Shown here: in pieces, positions 8,481 to 17,397 of the stretch
Layout: every line of letters begins with the position of its first letter
Numbering within the stretch: the first letter of the stretch is position 1
Source: JAPYTY01 sp036338435
GTDB lineage: Bacteria > Acidobacteriota > UBA6911 > RPQK01 > JADFOI01
Direction: 5' to 3'
Assembly (NCBI GenBank): GCA_036338435.1
Contig: JAYZCG010000016.1
Location: 1-31,998 of the forward strand
Length of the DNA stretch: 31,998 bases
Program-made: the position numbers and the translations under genes
The notes under the pieces: model-generated
Databases searched by the model: none
What the model saw: only the letters and a program-made list of their open reading frames with translations
Told to the model about the DNA's origin: nothing

Positions 8481-10086
8481 CTCGGACATTCGTGATGAGA
8501 TAGACTGGACGGACCCAATTTTCTTGGAAGGTGTTACTTCTGCCACGGCGGAATCCCTCGATCAAGGTACGCGCGGTAGTATATAACTTCGGTCTAGTTT
8601 CCACAATTCTCAAGACGAGTCCCTCGATAGCATTCAGCTCTTTGTAGCCTTCCGAAGACACGATTAGATAAACCGTGTCGTTGGATTTTAATAGAGCTAA
8701 GGCAGTCTCGAGATCAGACAGCTCAACAATTTGACGATCGAGGTAAAAAGTCAGGCTTGGAGCAGCTAATTTGTAGTACCCTACTTCAATCTGATCAGTT
8801 TCTTCAGTGGCCTCAGACGTTATCCTATTAATAGTTTGGGCAAAATGAGTAACAGGTTTGAATGTCTCCCATGGTTTTAAATAAAGGGAAAATGAGCCTG
8901 CATAGAACAATATGAAAGCCAACACTGCCAGGGCGTAGTGTCCTCTTAAGAGGCCCACTATCACAATGGGTAGAAAAAGCAACGGTATCCACAGCAACGC
9001 CTCATCGAAAAGAACCTCCAGAATCACCCAGAACACTCCACCTAGAATTAGAAATATTACTCCAATCACAGCGACCAATAGTCTAGGTGGTAATCGACGA
9101 CACAAGTAATAGGCAACCCATAAGGCGGCGGCTGGATAAAGGGGCGCAATGTAGTATTCTTGCTTGTTGTAGGACAGCGAGAAGAAAAGAAAGTATGTAG
9201 CAAACCAAAGGCCCAAGAGCATGGCATGTTTGGGTCGCAACTTCTCGTCTCTAAATGACTCAATGATCGCTGCTATAAAAAAGAGAGACCAGGGGAAAAA
9301 ATCGCCCACAAACACTCCTAGGTAGTAGTGGTAGGCTCGTCTTGGTCCTAGCTCTATGGACACGAAGCGATTAACATTTTCCTCGATGAAAAAATTGATG
9401 ATAGGCTGCCAACCTACCTCGAATCCTAGTAGTAAGAACCAAAAAGAACACAAAGCAATGTAGATGCCCCCTCCAATGACCAAGGGTGCTTTTGCTAACT
9501 GCTTAAAACGACCGGATAACAAAAGATAACTTCCTAGAAAAATAATCGGCAGGAATGCCACTGGGCCTTTACTTAGAAAGGCCAAGCCAAAAAAAACAGA
9601 GCTGGCTATAAAATGCATCCTGTAATGTGATTTCAGCCACCAGAAAAAGTAGGCGATGGCCCAAAGAAGGCAAAATAGCAATAGGGTGTCCACCAGAAGT
9701 CGGCGGGCTAAGATCATGAATCGAAATGTTGTGGCGAAAATGCCAGCGGCTAGAAGTGCAATTCTATGATCGAATAGAATTCGACCATTAACGAATACGG
9801 CCAAAACGCACCCGTAGGCTAGTATTGCTAAAACCAACCGCTCCCAAAAGAGAGAAACTCCGAAAAACTTGTAGAATGGCGCGACCACCCAGTAGGCGAG
9901 GGGTGGTTTATTGAGTCTTGGTTGCCCATTAAAATATGGGACTACCCAGTCTCCTCTCTGAACCATTTCCCGAGGTGTTTGAGCATAGTAAGCTTCACTA
10001 CTGTCCCAAACAGAAGAGTCGTCTAAAGCGACAAAAAAGGGCAGGGCAAGTAGAATTAGTATCCAGTATTGCCGTAAGAAATTCAC
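8473..10086 (-). CDS. ArnT-like GT39 (PMT-family) membrane glycosyltransferase
   Basis: A 537-residue polytopic protein with about 11-12 TM helices in the first 400 residues and a soluble C-terminal part. The first periplasmic loop has the GT39/ArnT signature: WDSSEAYYAQTPREM (acidic catalytic region), GDWVVPYFNGQPRLNKPPLAYW. A second hallmark, YNKQEYYIAPLYPA, is present. These enzymes move a sugar from a polyprenyl-phosphate carrier to lipid A, another lipid, or proteins on the outer face of the inner membrane. The downstream, overlapping GT2 gene would make the lipid-linked donor. No other arn gene is present, so calling it ArnT itself (4-amino-arabinose addition) is not justified. It lies 28 bases downstream of mutS, probably in one transcript. 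Confidence 0.88.
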   Translation of the reverse strand: MNFLRQYWILILLALPFFVALDDSSVWDSSEAYYAQTPREMVQRGDWVVPYFNGQPRLNKPPLAYWVVAPFYKFFGVSLFWERLVLAILAYGCVLAVFVNGRILFDHRIALLAAGIFATTFRFMILARRLLVDTLLLFCLLWAIAYFFWWLKSHYRMHFIASSVFFGLAFLSKGPVAFLPIIFLGSYLLLSGRFKQLAKAPLVIGGGIYIALCSFWFLLLGFEVGWQPIINFFIEENVNRFVSIELGPRRAYHYYLGVFVGDFFPWSLFFIAAIIESFRDEKLRPKHAMLLGLWFATYFLFFSLSYNKQEYYIAPLYPAAALWVAYYLCRRLPPRLLVAVIGVIFLILGGVFWVILEVLFDEALLWIPLLFLPIVIVGLLRGHYALAVLAFILFYAGSFSLYLKPWETFKPVTHFAQTINRITSEATEETDQIEVGYYKLAAPSLTFYLDRQIVELSDLETALALLKSNDTVYLIVSSEGYKELNAIEGLVLRIVETRPKLYTTARTLIEGFRRGRSNTFQENWVRPVYLITNVRDG

Positions 10087-10114
10087 GTTTTAAGTTTATA
10101 TTTAGTGCAAGCCG

Positions 10115-12601
10115 CTAAAACAAGGTGTCTTGTAATTCTTGAATTACATTATCAGTGGCCACGCGAGAGCGTCCCAAAAGCTTTAGGTCTTGTCTTTCTA
10201 GACGAGAAAGAATCTCCTGTGCTCGCTGAACGACAGGAGAAGGCAAGCCTGCCAGACGGGCGACTTCTATGCCGTAACTTTTACTAGCAACTCCTGGTTC
10301 AACGCGATGAAAGAAAACCATCTTTTGATTTGATTTTTGAACCTTTACACAATAGTTTTTGACATCCTTGTACAGGGCATCTAATTTAGTTAACTCTTGG
10401 TAGTGAGTGGCGAAGAGCGTTCGTGCCTTACGATTTTTTTGAGTCAGTAAATATTCTGCCACTGACCATGCAATAGAAAGCCCATCAAAAGTGGCTGTGC
10501 CACGGCCTACCTCATCTAATAGGATAAGGCTTTTCGTGGTTGCCAGATTTAAGATACGTGCTGTTTCAATCATTTCTACCATGAAAGTGGACCGCCCCTT
10601 AGCTAAATTGTCACTGGCTCCTACTCGAGTAAAAATACGGTCGGCTAATCCAATTTCTGCCGTGTCGGCGGGGACAAATGAGCCCATTTGAGCCAAAATC
10701 ACGATGAGCGCATTTTGGCGAAGATAAGTTGATTTTCCACCCATATTAGGCCCTGTTAAGATCAACAACTGCTCACCTTCTGCTCCACACCTTAGATCAT
10801 TGGCTACAAAGGGTTCTGTCCCATTAGCCTCGACCACTGGATGTCGCCCGGCACAAATTTTAAGCTCCTGTGTTTTGTTTAATTGAGGCCGTACATAGTG
10901 ATACTTCCGAGCAACCTCGGAAAATGATGCTAAAACATCAATCGTGGCAACAACATTCGCCACTTGTTGAATGCGGCGAGCCTGGACCCCTACTTGCTTG
11001 CGAATATCGCAAAAAATTATTTTTTCTAGCTCGTAGAGTTTCTCCTGAGCTGTGAGTACTTTCTCTTCATAATCCTTTAGTTCTGGAGTGATAAAACGTT
11101 CTGAGCCCACCAAAGTTTGCTTGCGAATATAATGATCCGGTACTTCACTTAAGTGGGACTTTGTAATTTCAATAAAGTATCCAAATACCTTATTGTATTT
11201 TACTTTGAGAGAAGAGATACCTGTTGCTGCGCGCTCTTGTGCTTCCAGTTTTGCAATGAAGGACTTGCCGGATCGGCTGATTTCTCGCAACTCATCTACG
11301 CGTTGATCAAAGCCGATGAGAATGAGCCCGCCATCAGTTAATACCACAGGGGGATCCTCTGCAATAGCACGGGATAGCAATTGTTCCAAATCTTCAAGGC
11401 AATCTATTTTTTGGCATAGAAGCGGGCTGCGATAGCTCTGAGCCTTATTGCTAAGTTTTGGAAGTTGTCTCATTGAATTCCTAAGAGCCAAAAGGTCACG
11501 TGCGTTGGCCGTCTCTAGAGTAATGCGGCTTAAGAGCCGTTCCAGATCCTGCACAGATCCCAAGATTTTGCGGAGCCGCCCTAACTCTGCTGCTGACTTA
11601 TGAAGTTCATCAACTGAATCCAAGCGGCTATTTAGTTCATTCAGATCTAAACTCGGACGCAGAAGCCATTTGTGGATAAGACGAGCGCCCATCGCAGTAC
11701 AGGTCTGATCTACAGTGCCCAACAAGGTCCGTTGTTTATCACCGTCTACCCCCCTCACTAATTCAAGGTTATCGACAGTTGATTGATCGAGTTCAAGATA
11801 TCGAGGCGGCTCGAAAACTTGTAAAGTAGTGATATGTGTTAGGTGTGCTTTTTGGGTCTGCCGTACATAGTGCAACAGGGCTCCAGCAGCACAAAGGGCT
11901 GCTGACTGCCCATTGACTCCAAATCCTTCTAAAGTAGTAGTCTGGAACTGTTCCAACAAAATGCGCCTACAATAATCCAAGTTAAAGGTCCAGTCTTCTT
12001 GAGAAGTGTGGACTGCTTTATGATCATTGCCCATACGACCTTTCATCGACCCTAACTGCGCTTCAGGGATGACCAGCTCCTTCGCATGGAAATGTGCAAG
12101 TTCTTGTTCTGTTTGTCTCCATGCTTCAGATCCAGAAAACTCTGACATCATGAACTCCCCAGTAGACAAATCCAGGAAGGCAGCGCCTATTTTTTGATCC
12201 GTTTCACACAATCCTGCCATGAAGTTATTTTCTTTAGAATTAAGCACGCTTTCTTCGATAACTGTTCCCGGAGTCACGATTCTTGTAACCTCGCGTCGCA
12301 CAATTCCTCGAGCTTCGCCTGGGTTCTCTGCCTGCTCACACATTGCTACCTTGAACCCTTTCTTAATCAGCCGGGACAAATAGTTGTTGACCGCATGATG
12401 GGGAACTCCGCACATTGGAATAGGACTGCCAGAGCTGTCCTTATTGCGAGAAGTGAGGGTGATTTCTAGCTCCCGGCTAGCAATAACAGCATCTTCGTAA
12501 AACATTTCATAAAAGTCCCCAAGTCGAAAAAACAAGAGCATCTCGGGATGCCCTTGCTTAATCTGATGGTATTGGCGCATCATGGGGGTCAGCTTTTCCA
12601 T
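10115..12601 (-). CDS. mutS: DNA mismatch repair protein MutS
   Basis: An 828-residue MutS. The mismatch-probing Phe-x-Glu motif is at F30-Y31-E32 in GDFYEMF. The order is connector, lever/clamp, then ATPase with Walker A GPNMGGKST at 617-625, Walker B LILLDE near 692-697, the dimer-signature region STFMVEM and the ATHYQEL switch. It binds mismatches and recruits MutL. It stops soon after the ATPase/helix-turn-helix part and lacks the roughly 25-50 residues that form the tetramer domain of longer homologues. The last five residues, QDTLF, resemble a beta-clamp-binding motif. An AGAGGAAA sequence just before the ATG supports the start. It heads a leftward run with the GT39 and GT2 genes. No mutL is seen here. 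Confidence 0.98.
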   Translation of the reverse strand: MEKLTPMMRQYHQIKQGHPEMLLFFRLGDFYEMFYEDAVIASRELEITLTSRNKDSSGSPIPMCGVPHHAVNNYLSRLIKKGFKVAMCEQAENPGEARGIVRREVTRIVTPGTVIEESVLNSKENNFMAGLCETDQKIGAAFLDLSTGEFMMSEFSGSEAWRQTEQELAHFHAKELVIPEAQLGSMKGRMGNDHKAVHTSQEDWTFNLDYCRRILLEQFQTTTLEGFGVNGQSAALCAAGALLHYVRQTQKAHLTHITTLQVFEPPRYLELDQSTVDNLELVRGVDGDKQRTLLGTVDQTCTAMGARLIHKWLLRPSLDLNELNSRLDSVDELHKSAAELGRLRKILGSVQDLERLLSRITLETANARDLLALRNSMRQLPKLSNKAQSYRSPLLCQKIDCLEDLEQLLSRAIAEDPPVVLTDGGLILIGFDQRVDELREISRSGKSFIAKLEAQERAATGISSLKVKYNKVFGYFIEITKSHLSEVPDHYIRKQTLVGSERFITPELKDYEEKVLTAQEKLYELEKIIFCDIRKQVGVQARRIQQVANVVATIDVLASFSEVARKYHYVRPQLNKTQELKICAGRHPVVEANGTEPFVANDLRCGAEGEQLLILTGPNMGGKSTYLRQNALIVILAQMGSFVPADTAEIGLADRIFTRVGASDNLAKGRSTFMVEMIETARILNLATTKSLILLDEVGRGTATFDGLSIAWSVAEYLLTQKNRKARTLFATHYQELTKLDALYKDVKNYCVKVQKSNQKMVFFHRVEPGVASKSYGIEVARLAGLPSPVVQRAQEILSRLERQDLKLLGRSRVATDNVIQELQDTLF

Positions 12602-12644
12602 TTTCCTCTACTCTAACAAGCCGGTATGAAATAAAGGTTGTGCT

Positions 12645-12673
12645 TTTACACCTTCGGTTTTGTAAATTAAACT
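12645..12673 (+). promoter_or_regulatory. Candidate promoter upstream of tsaB
   Basis: TTTACA (12645-12650), a 17-base spacer, and TAAACT (12668-12673) lie in the 174-base divergent gap between mutS and tsaB. It would give a leader of about 95 bases. An alternative is the TATAAA at 12762-12767, only 8 bases before the ATG. Neither is a strong match. Confidence 0.27.
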
Positions 12674-12775
12674 TGCCTTAAAAACTCTCGTTCGTTGGCG
12701 TTTCAGGATAGAATAGTCACGTAAAACACCTCCAGTAATAGGAGCATTTAACGGTACTAAGTATAAATACAGGCC

Positions 12776-13471
12776 ATGAATGTTTTAGCCATCGATACAG
12801 CAACTAACTGTGGCGGTGTCGCCTTGAGTTGTCGTGGTAAGGTAATCGGATTAGTGATAATCAAAGAGCCTCTACGGTATTCTGACACCATTCTTGATAT
12901 GACTGATTTTCTTCTCAAGCAGAACTGCTTGTCATTGGAGAAAATAGACTGCTTTGCCGTATCCACTGGGCCTGGCTCATTTACCGGCGTTCGCATCGGT
13001 GTAACCACCATCAAAAGCTTTTGCCAAGCTTTTGATCGACCAGTTGTGGGAATCTCAACGCTGGAGAGTCTAGCTTATCGATTTCGACAACTACATGGTC
13101 ACATTGCGCCCATGATGGACGCAGGACGGCAACAGATCTATGGAGGATTATTTAAGATTGAAGATTCTTCCATTTCCCAAGAGCAAGCGGAACAAGTTAT
13201 GGCTCCCGATATATGGTTGAAAGGACTACCTGAAAAAGACTACATAATCGTGGGTGATGGTCCCCAGCACTTTAGGGATAGCATTAAAAAAATTGTTCCA
13301 AGGGCTAGAGTAATGGAAACGGATATGCGTATTGTTGATCAACTTTGTTCACTTGCATATCAACGCTTCAAACAAGGAAAAGCATCTACTTTTCACAAAT
13401 TAGCAGTAAATTATGTACGTCCTCCAGATATACGCAAACAAACACAAAAATTTAAATCTAAGGCTAGATAA
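12776..13471 (+). CDS. tsaB: tRNA threonylcarbamoyladenosine biosynthesis protein TsaB
   Basis: A 231-residue ASKHA-fold protein. It opens MNVLAIDTATN, has the family block STGPGSFTGVRIGV at about 62-75 with IKSFCQAF, then a VGISTLESLA segment and PMMDAGRQQIYGGLF. TsaB lacks catalytic activity of its own; it pairs with TsaD and TsaE to transfer the threonylcarbamoyl group to A37 of tRNAs that read ANN codons. The visible YrdC/YciO-type tail at the left end may be the enzyme supplying the intermediate. tsaD and tsaE are not in the window. The start is followed directly by the conserved first strand, and there is almost no ribosome binding site. An MFS gene follows after 64 bases. Confidence 0.93.
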   Translation: MNVLAIDTATNCGGVALSCRGKVIGLVIIKEPLRYSDTILDMTDFLLKQNCLSLEKIDCFAVSTGPGSFTGVRIGVTTIKSFCQAFDRPVVGISTLESLAYRFRQLHGHIAPMMDAGRQQIYGGLFKIEDSSISQEQAEQVMAPDIWLKGLPEKDYIIVGDGPQHFRDSIKKIVPRARVMETDMRIVDQLCSLAYQRFKQGKASTFHKLAVNYVRPPDIRKQTQKFKSKAR

Positions 13472-13535
13472 TTAGATAAAGGCTCAACCGTGTACGCCCT
13501 AGCCTTGGATCATTCTGAACTCTCTTAATTTTATC

Positions 13536-14762
13536 GTGCATCTTTCAAACACACACACCGACGACCCACGGCCCTTGGAATTTAACTCCGGTAGAAAAGC
13601 GATTTTTGTCGTTACCATTCTATTTGGCGTTCTTTTTTTAATAACGGTGGATAATCAGCTCTTAATACCCCTCTTACCCACATTGGGTCGAGAATTTCAG
13701 ATCCCCATGGCAATCTTAGCTTGGCTTTTTAGTGGCTATGCTCTGACCGCAGCGGCTTGCAGTTTGCTTTTAGGGCCTCTCACCGACCGATTTGGACGAT
13801 TGATCTTCCTGAAGATAGGGTTGGTATTTTTTTGTATTATAAGTATTTTGACATACTTATCTAATGGATATTATCAGCTTTTGACGTTGAGAGTCGCCGC
13901 GGGTTTAGCAGGAGGTCTCCTCTCCACATGCACGGCCAGTCTAGTTGGCGATCTTTTCCCTTACAAGAGACGTGGCCGCGTCATGGGAATTGTGCTTAGC
14001 TCGTATTTTATAGCATTAATTATGGGAATTCCTTTAGCTGTGTGGATCGCAAAGTTGTGGGATTGGCGTACGATTTATCTTCTTTCCTCACTAGTAGGGA
14101 TAATATTGACAATTTGCTCATTTATGGTGCCATCTCCACAATCAAAATTATCCCATTTTTCTCCACTCCGCTCCTATATTCAGGTATATCCTCGACTTTT
14201 GTCCCAACCTGCAACAAGAGCGGCTGTAGTAACCTCTTTCGGTATTTCCGGATCAACACTGTCATTTTTAACCTTCATTTCGGATTATCTGGACACCAAG
14301 TTTGGCCTCCAGCCAATTGAAATATCGTGGTTGTTTATTGTTATGGGTATTGCAGCGGCTCTTGCAAGTCCATTGTCTGGATGGATATCTGATTATTTTA
14401 CCAAAAGGGGAGTATTTCTAACGGCTAATACGTTACTAGCGTTTGCCCTTTTGGCATTAACTCGATTGTCGTGGAGTGGGCTTTTACTTGGACTTTTTTT
14501 CTTGATTAGCCTCTGTGTGAGCTTTCGCCAGACCGCTCTTCACACTTTACAAACGGAGTTAGTCCTTGCTGATAAAAGGGGCTCCTTTATTGCCTTAAGG
14601 AATTGCTTTTCCCAATTGGGGATTTCAATCTCCATCTTGATCTCAGGGACTCTATACCCAAAAATAGGATACCAGGGCGTTACTGCATTTGCAGTCTTGC
14701 TAATTCTATTGAGCAATCTAGTTTTCTATTGGTCGGTGCGGGAGCCTAGCGAAGAGTTATGA
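13536..14762 (+). CDS. MFS transporter, DHA1-like
   Basis: A 408-residue transporter with 12 predicted TM helices. The loop after TM2 has the family motif GPLTDRFGR, and the equivalent loop in the second half reads SGWISDYFTKRG. The first helix (FLITVDNQLLIPLLPTL) and the overall size match the DHA1 drug/metabolite efflux group; the substrate is unknown. The start is GTG at 13536 and no ATG is available; there is no clear ribosome binding site, so a downstream TTG cannot be ruled out. The stop overlaps the peptidase start by 4 bases (ATGA), so the two genes are translationally coupled. This pairing suggests that the transporter handles something related to the peptidase, for example its products, but that is inference. 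Confidence 0.88.
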   Translation: MHLSNTHTDDPRPLEFNSGRKAIFVVTILFGVLFLITVDNQLLIPLLPTLGREFQIPMAILAWLFSGYALTAAACSLLLGPLTDRFGRLIFLKIGLVFFCIISILTYLSNGYYQLLTLRVAAGLAGGLLSTCTASLVGDLFPYKRRGRVMGIVLSSYFIALIMGIPLAVWIAKLWDWRTIYLLSSLVGIILTICSFMVPSPQSKLSHFSPLRSYIQVYPRLLSQPATRAAVVTSFGISGSTLSFLTFISDYLDTKFGLQPIEISWLFIVMGIAAALASPLSGWISDYFTKRGVFLTANTLLAFALLALTRLSWSGLLLGLFFLISLCVSFRQTALHTLQTELVLADKRGSFIALRNCFSQLGISISILISGTLYPKIGYQGVTAFAVLLILLSNLVFYWSVREPSEEL

Positions 14763-17314
14763 GACAAATTGGCGCTAATACACTCATCTTGATTTTAATC
14801 ACCTCTGCTGTGCTAGCTCAAAAAATTCCTTCACCCGAAGAGTTTTTGGGTTTCCCTATAGGGGCCGATCGAGAATTGCCAGAGTGGCAACAAATGGAAA
14901 GCTATTTTAAAACACTTGCCCGTGAAAGCGATAGGGTCGTAGTTCAAGAACTTGGGCGCAGCACCAACGGTAATCCCTTTTTATTAATATTAATTTCCCA
15001 CCCGAGTTCTCTTGCTAAATTAGATCATCTTCAGAGCCTCCAACAGCAATTAGCTAACCCCAGAAGTATTGACGGATCGATTAAAAATATTGTCGCTGAG
15101 GCAAAAACAATTGTTTTGGCAACATGTGCAATTCATTCCACTGAAGTAGGCTCAGCTCAAACCGCAATGGCTACTGCCTACAATTTAGCTCAAAAAACAG
15201 ATCCTGAAACAGAGGCAATTCTCAAAAATGTAATATTTTTACTCATCCCTTCGCTGAATCCGGATGGGATTGACATTGTTCACAACTGGTATAGAAAAAC
15301 CTTGGGGACAATTGCTGAAGGCACCGCACCGCCAGAACTGTATCACACGTATTCAGGACACGATAACAACCGTGATTGGTATATGTTTACACAGAAGGAA
15401 ACACGTCTTGCCATTGAAAAAGTGCACAATGCATGGCACCCACAAATCGTTGTCGATTTACATGAGATGGGCTCCTATGGCCCACGTATGTTCGTACCTC
15501 CCTTTACTGATCCCATAGACCCAAATGTTGATCCTCTTTTGCTCGGCATGATAGATGAGTTGGGAGAAGAAGTCCTCACATCCCTCATCCGAACAGGAAA
15601 GTCAGGTATAATAACTCGATCAATTTATGATGCCTATACTCCGGCTCGTGCTTACCAGCACTATCATGCTGGAGCCCGAATACTTTTGGAGACGGCAAGC
15701 GCTCGCCTTGCTACTCCTCTATATATCAAGAGTACTCAATTAATCTCTGGCAATGACTATGATAGTAGGAGGGCAAGCACGAACTTCCCGGTCCCATGGA
15801 GAGGGGGATGGTGGAGGATTCGAGACATAATCGAGCACGAACAAGCTGCTCTTAAAGCAGTCCTGCTCCATGCTACACACCACCGTGAAGACTGGCTTAA
15901 AACCTTCTATCAAATAGGGATTAATGCCATACAGAGGACAAAACCTTACGCCTTTATATTGCCCTCGGCCCAGCCTGATCCCCAAGCTCTTCTAGATCTG
16001 TTGAGCTTACTTGACATGGGAATGGTAGAAATTCACCGCGCGGTGGAAAAATTCCAAGTTGAATCGTCTCAACACATCTCTTCCTCCACTGGTTCTGATG
16101 AACGTCATCACTTTCCCGCCGGAAGCTATGTCATCTTGATGCAACAACCCTATAGCGCTTTTGCCAAGACTATGCTGGAAATCCAAAACTACCCTAAACT
16201 ACAACGTTACCCTGGAGGGCCCCTCAAGAGGCCCTATGATGTCACAGCGCATACCTTGGGAATACAGCTCGGCGTTGATACCTACCAAATAGATCTCCCT
16301 TTCGAAGCTGAATTGATTCCCCTTGACTCCATCATTTTGCCTCCGACCGATATTCAGGGGAAGGGGACGTACTGGCTATTTTCCCATTCCAACAACGCAT
16401 TTGCTCGTCTCATGAACAGACTTTTTAAAGAAAAGATTCCCGTGTACTGGGCTCAAAATGGATTTCGATCTGAAGGCAGAGGGTATCCGGTGGGAACCTT
16501 GATGGCACATTTTAAAAAAAATGAAAGTCAGTTTATGAAATTACTCAAAGATATCCCTTTGGGGGTCAGCCGCGTTGAAAAACGACCTGCTCTAGCATGG
16601 CAGCGTGTTCATTCTCCAAAAATAGGGATATACAAAAGTCATTTCCCAAGTTCAGACGAAGGTTGGACGCGATGGATTCTCGAGCAGTATGAGTTCGAGT
16701 ACCAAAGCCTCTTAGATTCACATATTCGTGAAGGCAATCTATCTTCGTACGATGTGATTATAGTCCCCCATCATTCTCAAGAGATTTTAAAGCATGGCTT
16801 GGGCGCACCTTATCCACAAGAATACCGTGGGGGGTTAGGCATCCAAGGTATTGCTCGACTAAAGCAATTTTCCAAAGAAGGAGGCACTTTACTCTTCCTG
16901 GGTGATTCCACAGAGCTGGCTATTTCTCAATGGGATCTTGGAATTCATGATACAACTCAACATCTACATCCAAAAGATTTTTATGTCCCTGGCTCTTTGC
17001 TTCGGATACAGATTAATAATACGCATCCCGTTGGCTACGGGATGAAAAAAGAGTCTGCAGCAATGTCCCTGCATAACCCGGCTTTTAATCTTAACCGAGG
17101 GCTGGCCATTGCAAATTTCCCCAAACAAGACCTTCTGTTGAGTGGATGGATTACCGGTGCGGAGCACCTAGCAGGAAAGACAGCGGTAGCTGAAATCAAG
17201 CTGGGGAAGGGGACTATTATCCTCATACCTTTCCGAGCTCAATTTCGAGCTCAAAGTCGGAGCACTTATAAGCTTGTCTTTAATAGTCTGTATTATTCGA
17301 CAACCCATCGATAA
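14759..17314 (+). CDS. Secreted M14-family zinc carboxypeptidase, large form
   Basis: An 851-residue exported enzyme with a signal peptide (hydrophobic 8-18, likely cleavage after VLA at about 20). The M14 catalytic set is visible: zinc ligands H126 and E129 in HSTE and H235 in VVDLHEMG, the substrate-carboxylate Arg R205 in HDNNRDW, and a probable general base E311 in ILLETAS. The catalytic domain spans about 40-370. The remaining 480 residues hold a region around 640-830 (DVIIVPHH, GGTLLFLGDS) that resembles a glutamine-amidotransferase-like fold, as in other large bacterial M14 proteins. The opening PSPEEFLGFPIGAD is typical of this group. It probably acts in the periplasm or outside on peptides. 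Its ATG overlaps the MFS stop. Confidence 0.9.
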   Translation: MRQIGANTLILILITSAVLAQKIPSPEEFLGFPIGADRELPEWQQMESYFKTLARESDRVVVQELGRSTNGNPFLLILISHPSSLAKLDHLQSLQQQLANPRSIDGSIKNIVAEAKTIVLATCAIHSTEVGSAQTAMATAYNLAQKTDPETEAILKNVIFLLIPSLNPDGIDIVHNWYRKTLGTIAEGTAPPELYHTYSGHDNNRDWYMFTQKETRLAIEKVHNAWHPQIVVDLHEMGSYGPRMFVPPFTDPIDPNVDPLLLGMIDELGEEVLTSLIRTGKSGIITRSIYDAYTPARAYQHYHAGARILLETASARLATPLYIKSTQLISGNDYDSRRASTNFPVPWRGGWWRIRDIIEHEQAALKAVLLHATHHREDWLKTFYQIGINAIQRTKPYAFILPSAQPDPQALLDLLSLLDMGMVEIHRAVEKFQVESSQHISSSTGSDERHHFPAGSYVILMQQPYSAFAKTMLEIQNYPKLQRYPGGPLKRPYDVTAHTLGIQLGVDTYQIDLPFEAELIPLDSIILPPTDIQGKGTYWLFSHSNNAFARLMNRLFKEKIPVYWAQNGFRSEGRGYPVGTLMAHFKKNESQFMKLLKDIPLGVSRVEKRPALAWQRVHSPKIGIYKSHFPSSDEGWTRWILEQYEFEYQSLLDSHIREGNLSSYDVIIVPHHSQEILKHGLGAPYPQEYRGGLGIQGIARLKQFSKEGGTLLFLGDSTELAISQWDLGIHDTTQHLHPKDFYVPGSLLRIQINNTHPVGYGMKKESAAMSLHNPAFNLNRGLAIANFPKQDLLLSGWITGAEHLAGKTAVAEIKLGKGTIILIPFRAQFRAQSRSTYKLVFNSLYYSTTHR

Positions 17315-17397
17315 ACAACTTCATCACACAAAATTATTAATACTTTTTCAGAGGTGCAGGTTATAGTTGATCGCGATGAAAGGGGAGATTAAAGACT

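Noticed and set aside
8481..8546. GTG start at 8546 for the GT2 gene
   Set aside because: It would overlap the GT39 gene by 74 bases and add residues absent from the usual N-terminus, which begins close to the LSIVIPVFNE strand.
9936..10287. Plus-strand open frames over the GT39/mutS junction
   Set aside because: They are antisense shadows of two well-supported genes.
13479..13506. AAGGCT...AGCCTT inverted repeat after tsaB as a terminator
   Set aside because: The stem is 6 bases with a 16-base loop and no T-tract; likely chance, and the MFS gene follows closely on the same strand.
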